A program made the position numbers and the translations under genes. Shown here piece by piece: positions 17,860 through 27,678 of a stretch of DNA of 61,359 nt. The notes under the pieces were generated by a model that was given only the letters and a program-made list of their open reading frames with translations, searched no databases and had not been told where the DNA came from. Numbering within the stretch: the stretch's first letter is position 1; each line of letters opens with the position of its first letter. This DNA comes from an uncultured Bacteroidota bacterium (lineage in GTDB: Bacteria; Bacteroidota; Bacteroidia; Bacteroidales; GWA2-32-17). The stretch lies in contig CAIQJL010000375.1 of the NCBI GenBank assembly GCA_903872185.1, positions 1 to 61,359 on the forward strand, in the 5' to 3' direction.

Positions 17860-20331
17860 TTAAATAGAAATTTCCTTTTTTAAAAGTACAATTATCTTAC
17901 TTAGTAACTGCTCTGATAAAACTACAAGTGGTTGAATTTTTTCAACTTCTTTATGTTCTTTTGCTAAACGTTGGATTTCGTTTATTTTATTTTCTAAAAG
18001 TTTCATCCCTAAATAAGCTAGGGCTGGTTTCATTTTATGTGCAATATTTGTAATATCCGACCAATTATGATTTTCAGTTGCAATTTTAATCTGAGACATT
18101 TCTTCTAGAGTTTTCTCGATAAAAACGGTCAACATTTTATCAACTGTTTCCTTGCTTCCTTTTGAAATACCTTTAAGTACAGAAAGATCAAACAAATTCT
18201 CATCTCTAGAAACAAGTAAAACATCGTTATCGTGAAAGCGCTCGTTGCTATGATAAAAATTCGCATTTGCCATACCTAGTGAATTTGCAATTTTATGAAA
18301 TAACACCTGAGATTTAAAAGGTTTTGAAATCGTATCATTCATTCCTACCTCAATATATTTTCTATGGTCTTCGCTATAGGCATTTGCAGTAATTGCAATA
18401 ATTGGAGTTTCGCAAACAGGCTTTTTAAATCCTGTTCTTATTTGTTTTGTTGCTTCAACACCATCCATAACTGGCATTTGAATATCCATTAGAACAACAT
18501 CATAACGAGTTGTCTTCATTTTATCTAAAACTTCTTGCCCATTTTCAACTATATCAATCTCGAATCCCCAATCTTCTACCATTGACTGCACAACCATTTG
18601 ATTAAACACCTGGTCTTCCGCTAACAATATTCTAATTTTATCTATAGAATGTAAATTTGATTCTTGATTAGCATCTTCTTCAAGAAATAATTCATTCTCC
18701 ATTCCAATTGGGAATTTAATATTGAATGAGAATATTGATCCTCTTTCTGGCTCGCTAGTTATTTCGAGTTTCCCTCCCATTAATTCAATTAACTTATTAG
18801 AAATAACAAGACCTAATCCAGAACCACCTGTAGATTCTGTTGAAATTGGACGGTTGTTAGAAAAACTTCCAATAATTTCTTTCATTCTATCAGCAGTTAT
18901 ACCAGCGCCTGTATCTGAAACTTCAAAATAAAACGAACAAAATTCTGTACAACCTAATTTCTTTGATATTTTTATTTCAACTTTCCCTTTTTCGGTATAT
19001 TTAATTGCATTTTCAACTAAATTTAATAATATTTGATTTAATCTTGCAGAATCGCCTTTTAAGTAATAATCATCGCCATACACTACATAATCAGACAATA
19101 ACTCTATACCTTTTGAACGCACATTATAAAACTGATTATTAATTACTGATGATATAACATCTTTAAGACTAAAGGTTTTATGTTGTAATGAAATTTCCCC
19201 AGACTCAATTTTTGAAATATCTAATAAATCGTTAACAATAACCATTAAATTCTCAGCTGACTTTATAATAACATTTAAAAAGTTAAATTGTTTTTTTGTA
19301 AGATCTGTTTTTAATAGAAGTTCAGACATTCCAATTATTGAATTCATTGGAATTCTAAAAGCATGACTCATATTAGCAAGAAAAACCGTTTTTGCTTTGT
19401 TAGCTTCTTCTGCTCTTTTGCGTTCAATTGTAATTTCTTCTTGCGCAGCTTTTCGTTCACGCAAATCACGAATTACTAAAAAAAGCATGTCTTTTCCGTC
19501 CCATTTACCAGGAGAATAAGTCGTTTCCGAAGGAATCATTTCACCAGTAGCAGAAATTAAAGGAAAAAATGAAAGCATTGCTTTGCCTTTTAAAGCTTTC
19601 TCTACAGTGTTTTTTATATCAAAAGAAAGTTCAGAAGGATGAATCTGATTAATATACATATTAGAAAGTTCTTCATCTAAATATCCTAATTTTTGTGCTG
19701 AAATTGGATTAAAATGAATTATTCTTCCTTCTGTATTTATTATAAACAACATGTCATTTATGCCAGTGAACAAACTTTCGAAATTTGTTTGATGTTCACG
19801 AAGTAAATTCTCAGAGTCTAATCGACCAATTACACCTCCTATTTTTGCACTTACTGCTTCCACTGTTTCAGTTACAATAACAGACGGAGCTTTATTTTTA
19901 TCAGAAATTAAAACTAAAAGAGCTACAACTTCACGATTAAGTTTTACAGGTAAAGTAATAAAATATGTGGCCTCACGAATACTGTCAAAAATTAAAAACT
20001 CATCACGATTCTCTGATTTATTAATTATGCATAACTGTTCATTTAATGCAAGTTCTACTTCAGGTGAAGATGATTTAAAATTATTTGCTGAAGATTTAAA
20101 AGAAGTTGGTAATCCTACTTCATATTCAAAACACAAATCATTTTTTTGAGATAGAATATAAACAGCTCCTCCCATAAAACAATCTATTCTTAAAAGATGC
20201 TCAAGTAAAATATGAACAGCCTCACGAAGGCTTAATGTAATACTTAATTCAATAGCAATTTCTTTTTGAAGAGTTATAAGAAATTCTGCATCAGAACCGT
20301 GTGTATTATTTATCTCTTTAGTTTTATTCAT
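17860..20331 (-). CDS. Hybrid histidine kinase: GAF-PAS-HisKA-HATPase-REC-Hpt
   Basis: An 823-residue soluble hybrid kinase read from the ATG at 20329-20331; a TTG eight codons upstream is less likely. Domains: GAF (about 25-175), PAS (about 185-300), HisKA (about 310-380), HATPase with N-box and G-boxes DTGAGI and GSGLGL (about 420-545), receiver with D616 (about 565-685), and Hpt with H765 (IAHKMKPALAYL). The H-box reads SHAFRIP rather than SHEIRTP, so the acidic residue beside phospho-acceptor H323 is Ala. No membrane segment is seen; input may come through the PAS membrane protein encoded just upstream. Its target is unknown. Confidence 0.9.
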   Translation of the reverse strand: MNKTKEINNTHGSDAEFLITLQKEIAIELSITLSLREAVHILLEHLLRIDCFMGGAVYILSQKNDLCFEYEVGLPTSFKSSANNFKSSSPEVELALNEQLCIINKSENRDEFLIFDSIREATYFITLPVKLNREVVALLVLISDKNKAPSVIVTETVEAVSAKIGGVIGRLDSENLLREHQTNFESLFTGINDMLFIINTEGRIIHFNPISAQKLGYLDEELSNMYINQIHPSELSFDIKNTVEKALKGKAMLSFFPLISATGEMIPSETTYSPGKWDGKDMLFLVIRDLRERKAAQEEITIERKRAEEANKAKTVFLANMSHAFRIPMNSIIGMSELLLKTDLTKKQFNFLNVIIKSAENLMVIVNDLLDISKIESGEISLQHKTFSLKDVISSVINNQFYNVRSKGIELLSDYVVYGDDYYLKGDSARLNQILLNLVENAIKYTEKGKVEIKISKKLGCTEFCSFYFEVSDTGAGITADRMKEIIGSFSNNRPISTESTGGSGLGLVISNKLIELMGGKLEITSEPERGSIFSFNIKFPIGMENELFLEEDANQESNLHSIDKIRILLAEDQVFNQMVVQSMVEDWGFEIDIVENGQEVLDKMKTTRYDVVLMDIQMPVMDGVEATKQIRTGFKKPVCETPIIAITANAYSEDHRKYIEVGMNDTISKPFKSQVLFHKIANSLGMANANFYHSNERFHDNDVLLVSRDENLFDLSVLKGISKGSKETVDKMLTVFIEKTLEEMSQIKIATENHNWSDITNIAHKMKPALAYLGMKLLENKINEIQRLAKEHKEVEKIQPLVVLSEQLLSKIIVLLKKEISI

Positions 20332-20509
20332 GACCAGATACTTTGTTAGCAACAATAAAATATTTTAAATTTTCATCAAACGAATATCATAATTAAGGCA
20401 TTACAATATATGAAAATTCCATATAATAATAAAAAATATATGTCAATATATATAATTAATTGGTAAAGATTAATTCTTTACAATCACAATTTTAACTTAA
20501 AAATTACAT

Positions 20510-22345
20510 TTATGATTTTAAACCTTTACCTGACGTATTATTCAGGTATATATTCAACGCAGCTTCTGCTTCTTTTAGCTGTGTAATATCCATTACATTA
20601 CCAATGATATAAGAATCTTGTCCGTTTTCATCACTAACTACTTTATATTTATCACTTACCCAGCGATAATCCCCTTTTTTATGGCTAATTCTATATTCAA
20701 TAATAAATTCGGTTTGCAATTGAGGAATTGCTTTTACCATTTTAGCAATTATATTTTCGGCTTTACCTATATCATCAGGATGAAGCAATGCCATAATTTC
20801 AGATGCTTTCATAGCATAAAATTCCTCAGGAGTAAAACCTAGAAGTTGAGCTAATGCCGAGCTTATATATTCGTAGTTCCCGGTTTTAACATTAAGCTTA
20901 TAAAGAATTTGTCGTGCATTATCTAGAATTTCGCGGAAATTAACCTCGTTAATCCTACTTTTTTCTATAATAAATGTATTATCGGTAAGTTCATGAATAA
21001 TACAGAAGCCTCCAGTAACCTGGTTTTCATCATTATATACCGGTGTCATTATACCATTAAGATATAAAGACTGATTTTTATTTATAAAATAATTTCCAGT
21101 AAAAGTCACCTTTTCTCCTAACAAACAAGTTTTTATAGCTTCTTTAAAATCTATATTGTAGCCTGTTTCCAATAAATTGTAACCAATTATTTCATTTTTT
21201 GAAAGTAAAATAATATTCTCATATTTTTCATTACAATCACTTATTTTTCCATCATTTGAGAAATAGAATAAGCCAAAAGGACTATTATCAAATATTAAAT
21301 GGTAGCTTTTCTCTTGTTCAATAATTGCTTTTTCAATTATTTTTCTTTGTGTAATATCTCTTACAACTGCTAATACATAATCTTCTTTATTAAAAGAAAA
21401 TTTATTTAGAGTAACTTCAGTGTCAAATGGTTCATCTCCTCCTCTGACATGAATCCATTCAAAAAACTGAGGAATTCCATCTAATGCAAGATCAATTTTT
21501 TCGCGAGCAAATTCACGAGACGAGCGACCATTTGCCTGAAATGTTGGAGAAAAACGATAATGATATGGAGTATGCATTATTAATTCCTCGAGACTTGATT
21601 TAAAAATATCAACACTTCTTTGATTGCAATCAATAAATTTATCGTCTTTAATAATTAAGTATGCATCATTAGCTGATTCAAAAAGAGTATGATATTTATT
21701 TTCTCTTTCAATAAGTTCATTTTCAGCACGGCGATAACGAGTAATATTTCTGGCTATACCTTCAATAGCAATTAACTCGCCTTCTTCATTCTTTACAGGT
21801 ATTTCTTTTATTTCTAAAAAGCTTACTGAGCCATTAATGTTTTTCACTTCAACCTCAAACGGGGGCTGTTTTAAATCATTGTATGCTAGCTGATTATGCC
21901 TATTAAAACAATCGTCATAAAGCTTCGCAGCACCTAATTTCTTAAATGAATCAATAAAATCCACTTTTGAAAAGCCTAAAACATTTGTTATGGAAGAGCT
22001 TAAATATTTAAATGGATTGTTTTTTTCGTGCCTATAAAAGAAATAATCATCTTTTAAATTATCAACTACCAGTCTATAATTTTTACGACTTACAATTAAA
22101 GATTCATTTAATTCAATGTATTTACTAAAGGGCTTTCGAAGTAGAAAATATAGCAGAACTGAAAGTACTATAAGTATAAAAAACCACCTATATGTTTGAA
22201 CCAGATTCCAAATTACTGTATTTTGAATTGCAATTTCTAGAAAATAATCTGAGAATAAAAAGAGAACAATAAAAGATGAAGCAAAGAAAATTCCGGTAAC
22301 TTTTAGTTTCCAATTATTCTTTAAATTTATTTTCATGTTTAACAT
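20510..22345 (-). CDS. Membrane protein with multiple PAS domains, no kinase
   Basis: A 611-residue protein with two N-terminal membrane helices (about 13-35 and 50-66) followed by about four PAS domains. PAC-type ends are visible as GIARNITRYRRAENE, AVVRDITQRKIIEK and IGNVMDITQLKEAEAA. The coiled linker after the last PAS, which normally leads into HisKA, stops after about 15 residues at a TAA. The 154-base gap that follows shows no kinase sequence in any frame. Either the protein is a natural sensor-only unit working with the adjacent hybrid kinase, or it lost its output domain. It begins at MLNMKIN; the second Met is an alternative start. Confidence 0.8.
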   Translation of the reverse strand: MLNMKINLKNNWKLKVTGIFFASSFIVLFLFSDYFLEIAIQNTVIWNLVQTYRWFFILIVLSVLLYFLLRKPFSKYIELNESLIVSRKNYRLVVDNLKDDYFFYRHEKNNPFKYLSSSITNVLGFSKVDFIDSFKKLGAAKLYDDCFNRHNQLAYNDLKQPPFEVEVKNINGSVSFLEIKEIPVKNEEGELIAIEGIARNITRYRRAENELIERENKYHTLFESANDAYLIIKDDKFIDCNQRSVDIFKSSLEELIMHTPYHYRFSPTFQANGRSSREFAREKIDLALDGIPQFFEWIHVRGGDEPFDTEVTLNKFSFNKEDYVLAVVRDITQRKIIEKAIIEQEKSYHLIFDNSPFGLFYFSNDGKISDCNEKYENIILLSKNEIIGYNLLETGYNIDFKEAIKTCLLGEKVTFTGNYFINKNQSLYLNGIMTPVYNDENQVTGGFCIIHELTDNTFIIEKSRINEVNFREILDNARQILYKLNVKTGNYEYISSALAQLLGFTPEEFYAMKASEIMALLHPDDIGKAENIIAKMVKAIPQLQTEFIIEYRISHKKGDYRWVSDKYKVVSDENGQDSYIIGNVMDITQLKEAEAALNIYLNNTSGKGLKS

Positions 22346-22350
22346 AAATT

Positions 22351-22809
22351 TTATCTGATTCGATCAATTGACCGAATCAATTTTTCATCTTTTTTTATTG
22401 ACCTAAAAGCAAGATAAGTAAATATAGCTGATAATAAAGGAAAAGCCATTACAACTTTATAATTTGTTAAAACATTTTCTACTTGGCCAGCATCCCATAT
22501 AAAAAAGAATAATAGCAATTGGAAAAAAACAAGTAAAATTATATTAATAAAACATGATTTCATTTGCAAAGTTCTGTTTTTATATAAGAAAACAATCACA
22601 AATAACATTAATTCATTAAATATAAATAACAGTAAAATAAAGAAAGAAAATGATTCAAGGTTTAATATTGAATCCGACTGTAATCCAGAAATAACAAATT
22701 CAATAATTTTTTTATCTGGTAAAACAAAAGAAGCAACTGGTATAAAAACCATTGCTAGCTGAAAAGCAAAAGCAAATATCAAAAATACGGTTTGAATTCT
22801 TTGTATCAT
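22351..22809 (-). CDS. DUF4293 family membrane protein
   Basis: A 152-residue protein with four predicted membrane helices and the family's typical start MIQRIQTVFL and basic end (RSIKKDEKLIRSIDRIR). DUF4293 is widespread in Bacteroidota and has no known function. The stop lies 5 bases before the start of the PAS membrane protein, suggesting co-transcription, but a functional link is not established. Confidence 0.85.
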   Translation of the reverse strand: MIQRIQTVFLIFAFAFQLAMVFIPVASFVLPDKKIIEFVISGLQSDSILNLESFSFFILLLFIFNELMLFVIVFLYKNRTLQMKSCFINIILLVFFQLLLFFFIWDAGQVENVLTNYKVVMAFPLLSAIFTYLAFRSIKKDEKLIRSIDRIR

Positions 22810-22911
22810 AAAACGATAAACTTTAATACAAACCTAATAAAAAAAGAGACATATTCGCAACAATTTTCTTCGAAATTATAAAGTGATTTAATTTCAAATC
22901 TCGACTAAACA

Positions 22912-22942
22912 TTGGGGATTTCTAAATTTTAAGCTACTTTCG
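22912..22942 (+). promoter_or_regulatory. Putative promoter of the ClC gene
   Basis: TTG (22912-22914), a 20-base spacer, and TACTTTCG (22935-22942) give a near match to the Bacteroidota -33/-7 promoter, with one mismatch in TTTG. It lies 36 bases before the ATG. Confidence 0.4.
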
Positions 22943-22978
22943 CATTATTGATTTTAAAATAAACGTCCTTAATTTAAG

Positions 22979-24766
22979 ATGATTAACATCTACTCTAATA
23001 TTCAAAACTTTATAAACAGATTATTAATTTGGCGATTAAAGCACGTTAACGATAAATATTTTATAATTTTTCTTTCTGTAATTGTTGGAGCTCTTGCTGG
23101 ACTAACAGCTGTGCTTATCAAAAACACAGTTCATTTTATTAGCTTTTTACTAACCTATAACTTTTCAGACAAGTACCAAAATTTCTTTTACTTAGCATAC
23201 CCTGCAATTGGTATTCTAATAGTAATTGTGCTACTAAAATTCATATTAAAGAAAAAACCAAAACCCGAAATCCCAAATGTTTTATATGCAATTTCTAGAT
23301 TAGAAGGCAAACTAAAAGCTTCAAATATTTACACAACTATTTTAGCAAGTACAATAACTGTAGGTTTTGGAGGATCGGTTGGATTAGAAGGACCATCCGT
23401 AACAACAGGTGCATCAGTTGGTTCCTCTCTTGCCCAATTACTCCGATTAAGTTACAAACAAACAATTTTACTAATTGGATGTGCAGGTGCAGCAGCTATA
23501 GCTTCACTTTTTAAAGCCCCAGTTACAGGAATTGTTTTTGCCCTTGAAATATTTATGCTCGATTTAACAATGGCATCAATTTTACCATTGCTTATTTCTT
23601 CTGTTACTGGAGCATTGGCATCATATCTTTTTTTTGGGCAAGATGTTATTTACGATTTTCAATTAATTAGCAAATTCAATATTAAAGAAATTCCATATTA
23701 TTTAATTTTAGGGCTTTTAACTGGATTTTTTGCAGTATATTTTACTGCCATTCAAATAAGTATAAAGAAACTTTTTAAAAAAATATCTTCATGGATTGTA
23801 AGGCTTGCAATTGGAGGTACAATTCTAGGTATTCTCATATTTTTTATGCCTTCTTTGTTTGGAGAAGGTTATCAAACTGTTAATTCTAGCTTACATGGCG
23901 ACTATTCATACTTATTTGAACATAGTCAGTTTTATGAATATAAGGACAGTATTTACTCGGTAATTTTAATGTTCTTAGCTCTTGTAATTTTTAAATCTAT
24001 AGCAACCGCAGTAACTTTTGGTGCAGGAGGAGTTGGTGGAATATTTGCACCAATTTTATTTCTTGGAGCAAATCTTGGATTTTTAATCGCTAAACTTTTC
24101 GAGGTTATTGGAATTAGAGTTCAGGCAAGTAACTATGCCTTAGTTGGCATGGCTGGTTTACTCTCAGGTGTAATGTATGCACCTTTAACAGGAATCTTTC
24201 TTATTGCAGAAATAACAAATGGATACGAACTTATTTTTCCGTTAATGTTGGTATCAACAATATCTTATGCCATTGCTAGAGGCTTTAATCCACATTCAAT
24301 TTATACAAGAAAACTAGCTAAAGATGGAAACCTAATTACTCACAACAAAGATAAAGCTGTTCTTTCAATGATGAAGGTTGAAAAACATATTGAAACAAAT
24401 TTCAGATCTGTTAAACCTAATGATACATTAAGAAAACTAATTGAAATAATATCTAAGTCAAATAGAAACTTGTATCCTATAATTGATGAAGAAAATAATT
24501 TTCTTGGAATTGTCTTTTTAGACCATATTAAACACATTATTTTTAAACCCGAATTTTACGATACCATTGTTGTAAAAGATTTAGGATTTATTCCGCAGGC
24601 TTTGGTTAAACCTGACGATACAATGGAAGAAGTTGTAAAGAAATTTCAAGAGACTGGCAACTTTAATATGCCCGTAGTTAAAGATGGTAAATATTTGGGG
24701 TTTGTTTCCAGAGCAAATATTTTTTCGGCTTACCGCAAAAAACTGAATTATTTTTCTGAAGAATAA
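22979..24766 (+). CDS. ClC-family chloride channel/transporter with CBS pair
   Basis: A 595-residue ClC protein. The anion-path motifs are present: GFGGSVGLEGPS (129-140), with the gating glutamate E137 in GLEGP instead of the usual G[KR]EGP, and FGAGGVGGIFAPILFLG later in the chain. About ten membrane helices span residues 25-430. Two CBS domains (about 455-590) follow in the cytoplasm and usually sense nucleotides or ionic state. The gating glutamate suggests H+/Cl- exchange is possible, but channel or fluoride-type activity cannot be excluded. It is a single-gene unit closed by a strong terminator. Confidence 0.92.
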   Translation: MINIYSNIQNFINRLLIWRLKHVNDKYFIIFLSVIVGALAGLTAVLIKNTVHFISFLLTYNFSDKYQNFFYLAYPAIGILIVIVLLKFILKKKPKPEIPNVLYAISRLEGKLKASNIYTTILASTITVGFGGSVGLEGPSVTTGASVGSSLAQLLRLSYKQTILLIGCAGAAAIASLFKAPVTGIVFALEIFMLDLTMASILPLLISSVTGALASYLFFGQDVIYDFQLISKFNIKEIPYYLILGLLTGFFAVYFTAIQISIKKLFKKISSWIVRLAIGGTILGILIFFMPSLFGEGYQTVNSSLHGDYSYLFEHSQFYEYKDSIYSVILMFLALVIFKSIATAVTFGAGGVGGIFAPILFLGANLGFLIAKLFEVIGIRVQASNYALVGMAGLLSGVMYAPLTGIFLIAEITNGYELIFPLMLVSTISYAIARGFNPHSIYTRKLAKDGNLITHNKDKAVLSMMKVEKHIETNFRSVKPNDTLRKLIEIISKSNRNLYPIIDEENNFLGIVFLDHIKHIIFKPEFYDTIVVKDLGFIPQALVKPDDTMEEVVKKFQETGNFNMPVVKDGKYLGFVSRANIFSAYRKKLNYFSEE

Positions 24767-24855
24767 AGAAATACTTATTTCAAATCTCTTTAACTCTTCA
24801 AGGCATCCGCTCTTTCAGGCGAGGACTCCTAAAAATATTTTAATATTGTAAACAG

Positions 24856-24885
24856 AATATTCCAGGCGAGGACGCCTGGAATATT
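24856..24885. repeat. Perfect 13-bp inverted repeat downstream of the ClC gene
   Basis: AATATTCCAGGCG and its exact complement flank a 4-base AGGA loop. A partial copy, CAGGCGAGGAC, lies about 45 bases upstream (24815-24825). Both are between the ClC stop and the main terminator. It may be a hairpin of the dispersed repeat class or a secondary RNA end. Confidence 0.6.
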
Positions 24886-24904
24886 ATACTTGAAAGACAC
24901 AAAA

Positions 24905-24938
24905 AAAAAGAGCTGCCAAAATTTTGGCAGCTCTTTTT
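24905..24938. terminator. Bidirectional intrinsic terminator
   Basis: A perfect palindrome, GAGCTGCCAAAA / TTTTGGCAGCTC (24910-24933), is flanked by A5 and T5. It can terminate the ClC gene on the plus strand and the small membrane protein gene (24956-25348) on the minus strand. Confidence 0.9.
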
Positions 24939-24955
24939 AAAATAATTTTTTAATA

Positions 24956-25348
24956 TTATTGAATACTATCGTTTAATTGTTGCATAGCATTATTTAAATC
25001 GCCACCAAAGTCATTTAGTGTATTTTCAAAAGAAGGAACTTGACTTACTGAATACATAAAATATCCTAAAAGTAAAACAACAACAACGTTAATAATTAAA
25101 CCTGTCATTGCTAGTCCTTTTCCGCCACCTGTTGCGCCTAGTTTCTTCATTCCCATAAAGCTTAATAGTAAACCAACAATAGCTATTACTAAGCATACAA
25201 TAAGTGAAATGTAACCGTTTAATCCAGCAGCTTGAGCTATAGCAGCAGCTGCCCAAACGAACCAAATACTAACGATCATCAATAATGAAATAACAAATCC
25301 AACGATTGCTAAGCCCTTACCCTGAGGTTTTTGTGTAGTTTCTTCCAT
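24956..25348 (-). CDS. DUF4190-like small membrane protein
   Basis: A 130-residue protein with three hydrophobic helices (about 12-38, 44-66, 76-102) separated by short basic loops with KGLAIVGFVIS and KGLAMTGLIINVV, a repeat-like pattern typical of DUF4190 proteins. The C-terminal tail of about 28 residues is polar and acidic and probably outside the membrane. Function is unknown. It is monocistronic and shares the bidirectional terminator with the ClC gene. Confidence 0.75.
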   Translation of the reverse strand: MEETTQKPQGKGLAIVGFVISLLMIVSIWFVWAAAAIAQAAGLNGYISLIVCLVIAIVGLLLSFMGMKKLGATGGGKGLAMTGLIINVVVVLLLGYFMYSVSQVPSFENTLNDFGGDLNNAMQQLNDSIQ

Positions 25349-25474
25349 AATTTAAAAGTTTTAGATTAATTAATAAGTTTACGGAGGCTAAAGTATAACA
25401 TCTTTTTTTGACAGCCAAACTAATATTATATTTTTTATCCACACCCATATTTTAAATATTTTTAACCTTATTTG

Positions 25475-25504
25475 TTTTGTGTGTATAGTAAAATCTTAAC
25501 TTTG
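25475..25504 (+). promoter_or_regulatory. Bacteroidota-type promoter for glyA
   Basis: TTTTG (25475-25479), a 17-base spacer and TAACTTTG (25497-25504) match the TTG / TAnnTTTG promoter. This is the best promoter match noted in the window. It lies 37 bases before the glyA ATG. Confidence 0.7.
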
Positions 25505-25541
25505 GCCGTGTTTCATTTTTTTACATAAATATTTATTCACA

Positions 25542-26822
25542 ATGGAAAAAGATTTAAAAATATTTGGCCTTATTGAAGAAGAGCACAACAGACAGCTCCA
25601 AGGTATAGAACTTATCGCATCTGAGAACTTTGTTAGCCAACAAGTGCTTCAAGCTATGGGTTCTGTTTTAACAAATAAATATGCCGAAGGTTATCCTGGC
25701 AAACGTTACTATGGTGGATGCGAAGTTGTTGACAAGACTGAACAGCTTGCTATTGATAGAATTAAAGAACTTTTTGGTGCAGAATATGCAAATGTACAAC
25801 CTCATTCTGGTGCTCAAGCAAATGCAGCAGTAATGCTTGCAGTATTAAAACCTGGCGATAAATTTATGGGGCTAGATCTTTCTCATGGTGGACATTTAAC
25901 TCATGGTTCACTTGTAAATTATTCTGGCATACTATATCAACCTTTTGCATATAGAGTTAAAGAAGATACTGGGTTGATAGATTATGACGAGATGGAAAAA
26001 CTAGCCATGGAACATAAACCAAAAATGATTATTGCTGGAGCTTCAGCATATAGCCGCGATTGGGATTATGCTCGCATGCGATTTATTGCAGATAAAATTG
26101 GTGCATTACTAATGGCCGACATTTCACATCCTGCGGGATTAATTGCTGCTAAAGAATTAAACAACCCTTTCCCTCATTGTCACATTGTTACATCTACAAC
26201 ACACAAAACTCTAAGAGGTCCTCGCGGTGGCATAATTTTAATAGGTATCGATTTTCCTAATCCCTGGGGATTAACTACACCAAAAGGTGAAATAAAAATG
26301 ATGTCAACTTTAATTGACTCTGCTGTTTTTCCTGGCATTCAAGGTGGACCACTTGAACATGTAATTGCATCTAAAGCTGTTGCCTTTGGCGAGGCACTTA
26401 GTCCATCATATACAGAATACATCAAACAGGTTAGAAAAAATGCTGTTAGAATGGCAACAGAATTTGTAAATAAAGGATATAAAGTAATTTCTGGAGGAAC
26501 TGATAATCACCTAATGCTTATCGACCTTCGCACAAAATTTCCTGAAATTACTGGTAAACAAGTTGAAAATACTTTGGTAAAAGCACATATTACTATCAAT
26601 AAAAATATGGTTCCATTCGATACACGTTCACCATTTCAGGCATCTGGTATCCGCATTGGAACACCTGCAATAACAACACGTGGAATGAAAGAAGAACACA
26701 TGCCAGTAATTGTTGATTTAGTAGATAGAGTAATTTCAAATATCACAAACGAAGACATCATAAACAAAACAGGAAAAGAAGTAAACGAAATGATGAAACA
26801 ATTTAAATTGTTTGCTTACTAA
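25542..26822 (+). CDS. glyA: Serine hydroxymethyltransferase
   Basis: A 426-residue fold-type I PLP enzyme that interconverts serine and glycine with tetrahydrofolate, the main one-carbon source. The PLP-binding lysine is K222 in [14 protein letters not shown], and D193 in MADISHPAG contacts the cofactor nitrogen. The N-terminal [11 protein letters not shown] and [11 protein letters not shown] are canonical. Length agrees with the family. It has its own promoter and stands alone. Confidence 0.98.
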   Translation: MEKDLKIFGLIEEEHNRQLQGIELIASENFVSQQVLQAMGSVLTNKYAEGYPGKRYYGGCEVVDKTEQLAIDRIKELFGAEYANVQPHSGAQANAAVMLAVLKPGDKFMGLDLSHGGHLTHGSLVNYSGILYQPFAYRVKEDTGLIDYDEMEKLAMEHKPKMIIAGASAYSRDWDYARMRFIADKIGALLMADISHPAGLIAAKELNNPFPHCHIVTSTTHKTLRGPRGGIILIGIDFPNPWGLTTPKGEIKMMSTLIDSAVFPGIQGGPLEHVIASKAVAFGEALSPSYTEYIKQVRKNAVRMATEFVNKGYKVISGGTDNHLMLIDLRTKFPEITGKQVENTLVKAHITINKNMVPFDTRSPFQASGIRIGTPAITTRGMKEEHMPVIVDLVDRVISNITNEDIINKTGKEVNEMMKQFKLFAY

Positions 26823-26905
26823 TATTAAATCACAAATAATAATATTTGTCAATTGTGCTTTGGCATTTATTTGAAATTTGTTTTTGACGTTTGGCTTTTA
26901 AACTT

Positions 26906-27667
26906 ATGGAATGGTATTTATACGTTTTAGTAGTCTCCGCTGGGCTTTTAGTAGGTTTCATTAACACACTTGCTGGGAGTGGTTCGCTAATTTCATTGCC
27001 ATTACTAATGTTTATGGGATTGCCTGCGAATGTAGCAAATGGAACTAATAGAATTGGAATATTTTTGCAATCTGTTGTGGCTGCATTAAGTTTCAGAAAA
27101 CAAAAGATTTTTAAATGGAACGAAGCATTCTATATTACAATTCCAGCAGTTATTGGTGCTTTTCCAGGAGCAGTAATAGCAGCTAACATTCCAAAAGAAT
27201 TTCTAAACTATGCAATAGGCATCCTTTTAATATTTATGTTTTTTATTGTTTGGCTAAAGCCAGAACAATGGGTAAAAGGTAAAGCCGGAAAAATAAAAGC
27301 ACGACCTGGAATACTTCAAATTATCATTTATTTTTTGATTGGAGTTTATGGGGGATTTATTCAAGCAGGTATTGGGTTTTTCTTGCTTTCAGCACTTGTG
27401 CTAAGCTCTGGTTATGATCTTGTAAAAGCAAATGCATTAAAAGTTTTTATTACAGGTGCATTTACTCTAATTGTATTACCTGTATTTATTTATTACGATC
27501 AGATAAATTATTTACTTGGAGGGCTACTTGCAGCTGGAAGTATGGTGGGTGCTTGGATAGCAACAAAAGTTGCCATAAAAAAAGGACCTGTTTTTATAAG
27601 ATATTTTCTTCTTGTAATAATATTAGCATCATCAATCAAGTTATTAATAATTGATGTGTTTTTTTAA
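26906..27667 (+). CDS. TSUP family membrane transporter (TauE/SafE)
   Basis: A 253-residue protein starting at the ATG at 26906 (MEWYLYVLVV); an in-frame TTG at 26891 is less likely. About eight membrane helices are arranged as two similar halves, with the family motifs GFINTLAGSGSLISLPLL and GVYGGFIQAGIGFFLLSAL. TSUP members export sulfite, sulfoacetate or other organic anions; the substrate here is unknown. The following secreted-protein gene begins 11 bases later, so the two may share a transcript. Confidence 0.88.
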   Translation: MEWYLYVLVVSAGLLVGFINTLAGSGSLISLPLLMFMGLPANVANGTNRIGIFLQSVVAALSFRKQKIFKWNEAFYITIPAVIGAFPGAVIAANIPKEFLNYAIGILLIFMFFIVWLKPEQWVKGKAGKIKARPGILQIIIYFLIGVYGGFIQAGIGFFLLSALVLSSGYDLVKANALKVFITGAFTLIVLPVFIYYDQINYLLGGLLAAGSMVGAWIATKVAIKKGPVFIRYFLLVIILASSIKLLIIDVFF

Positions 27668-27678
27668 ATATCAAGAAT

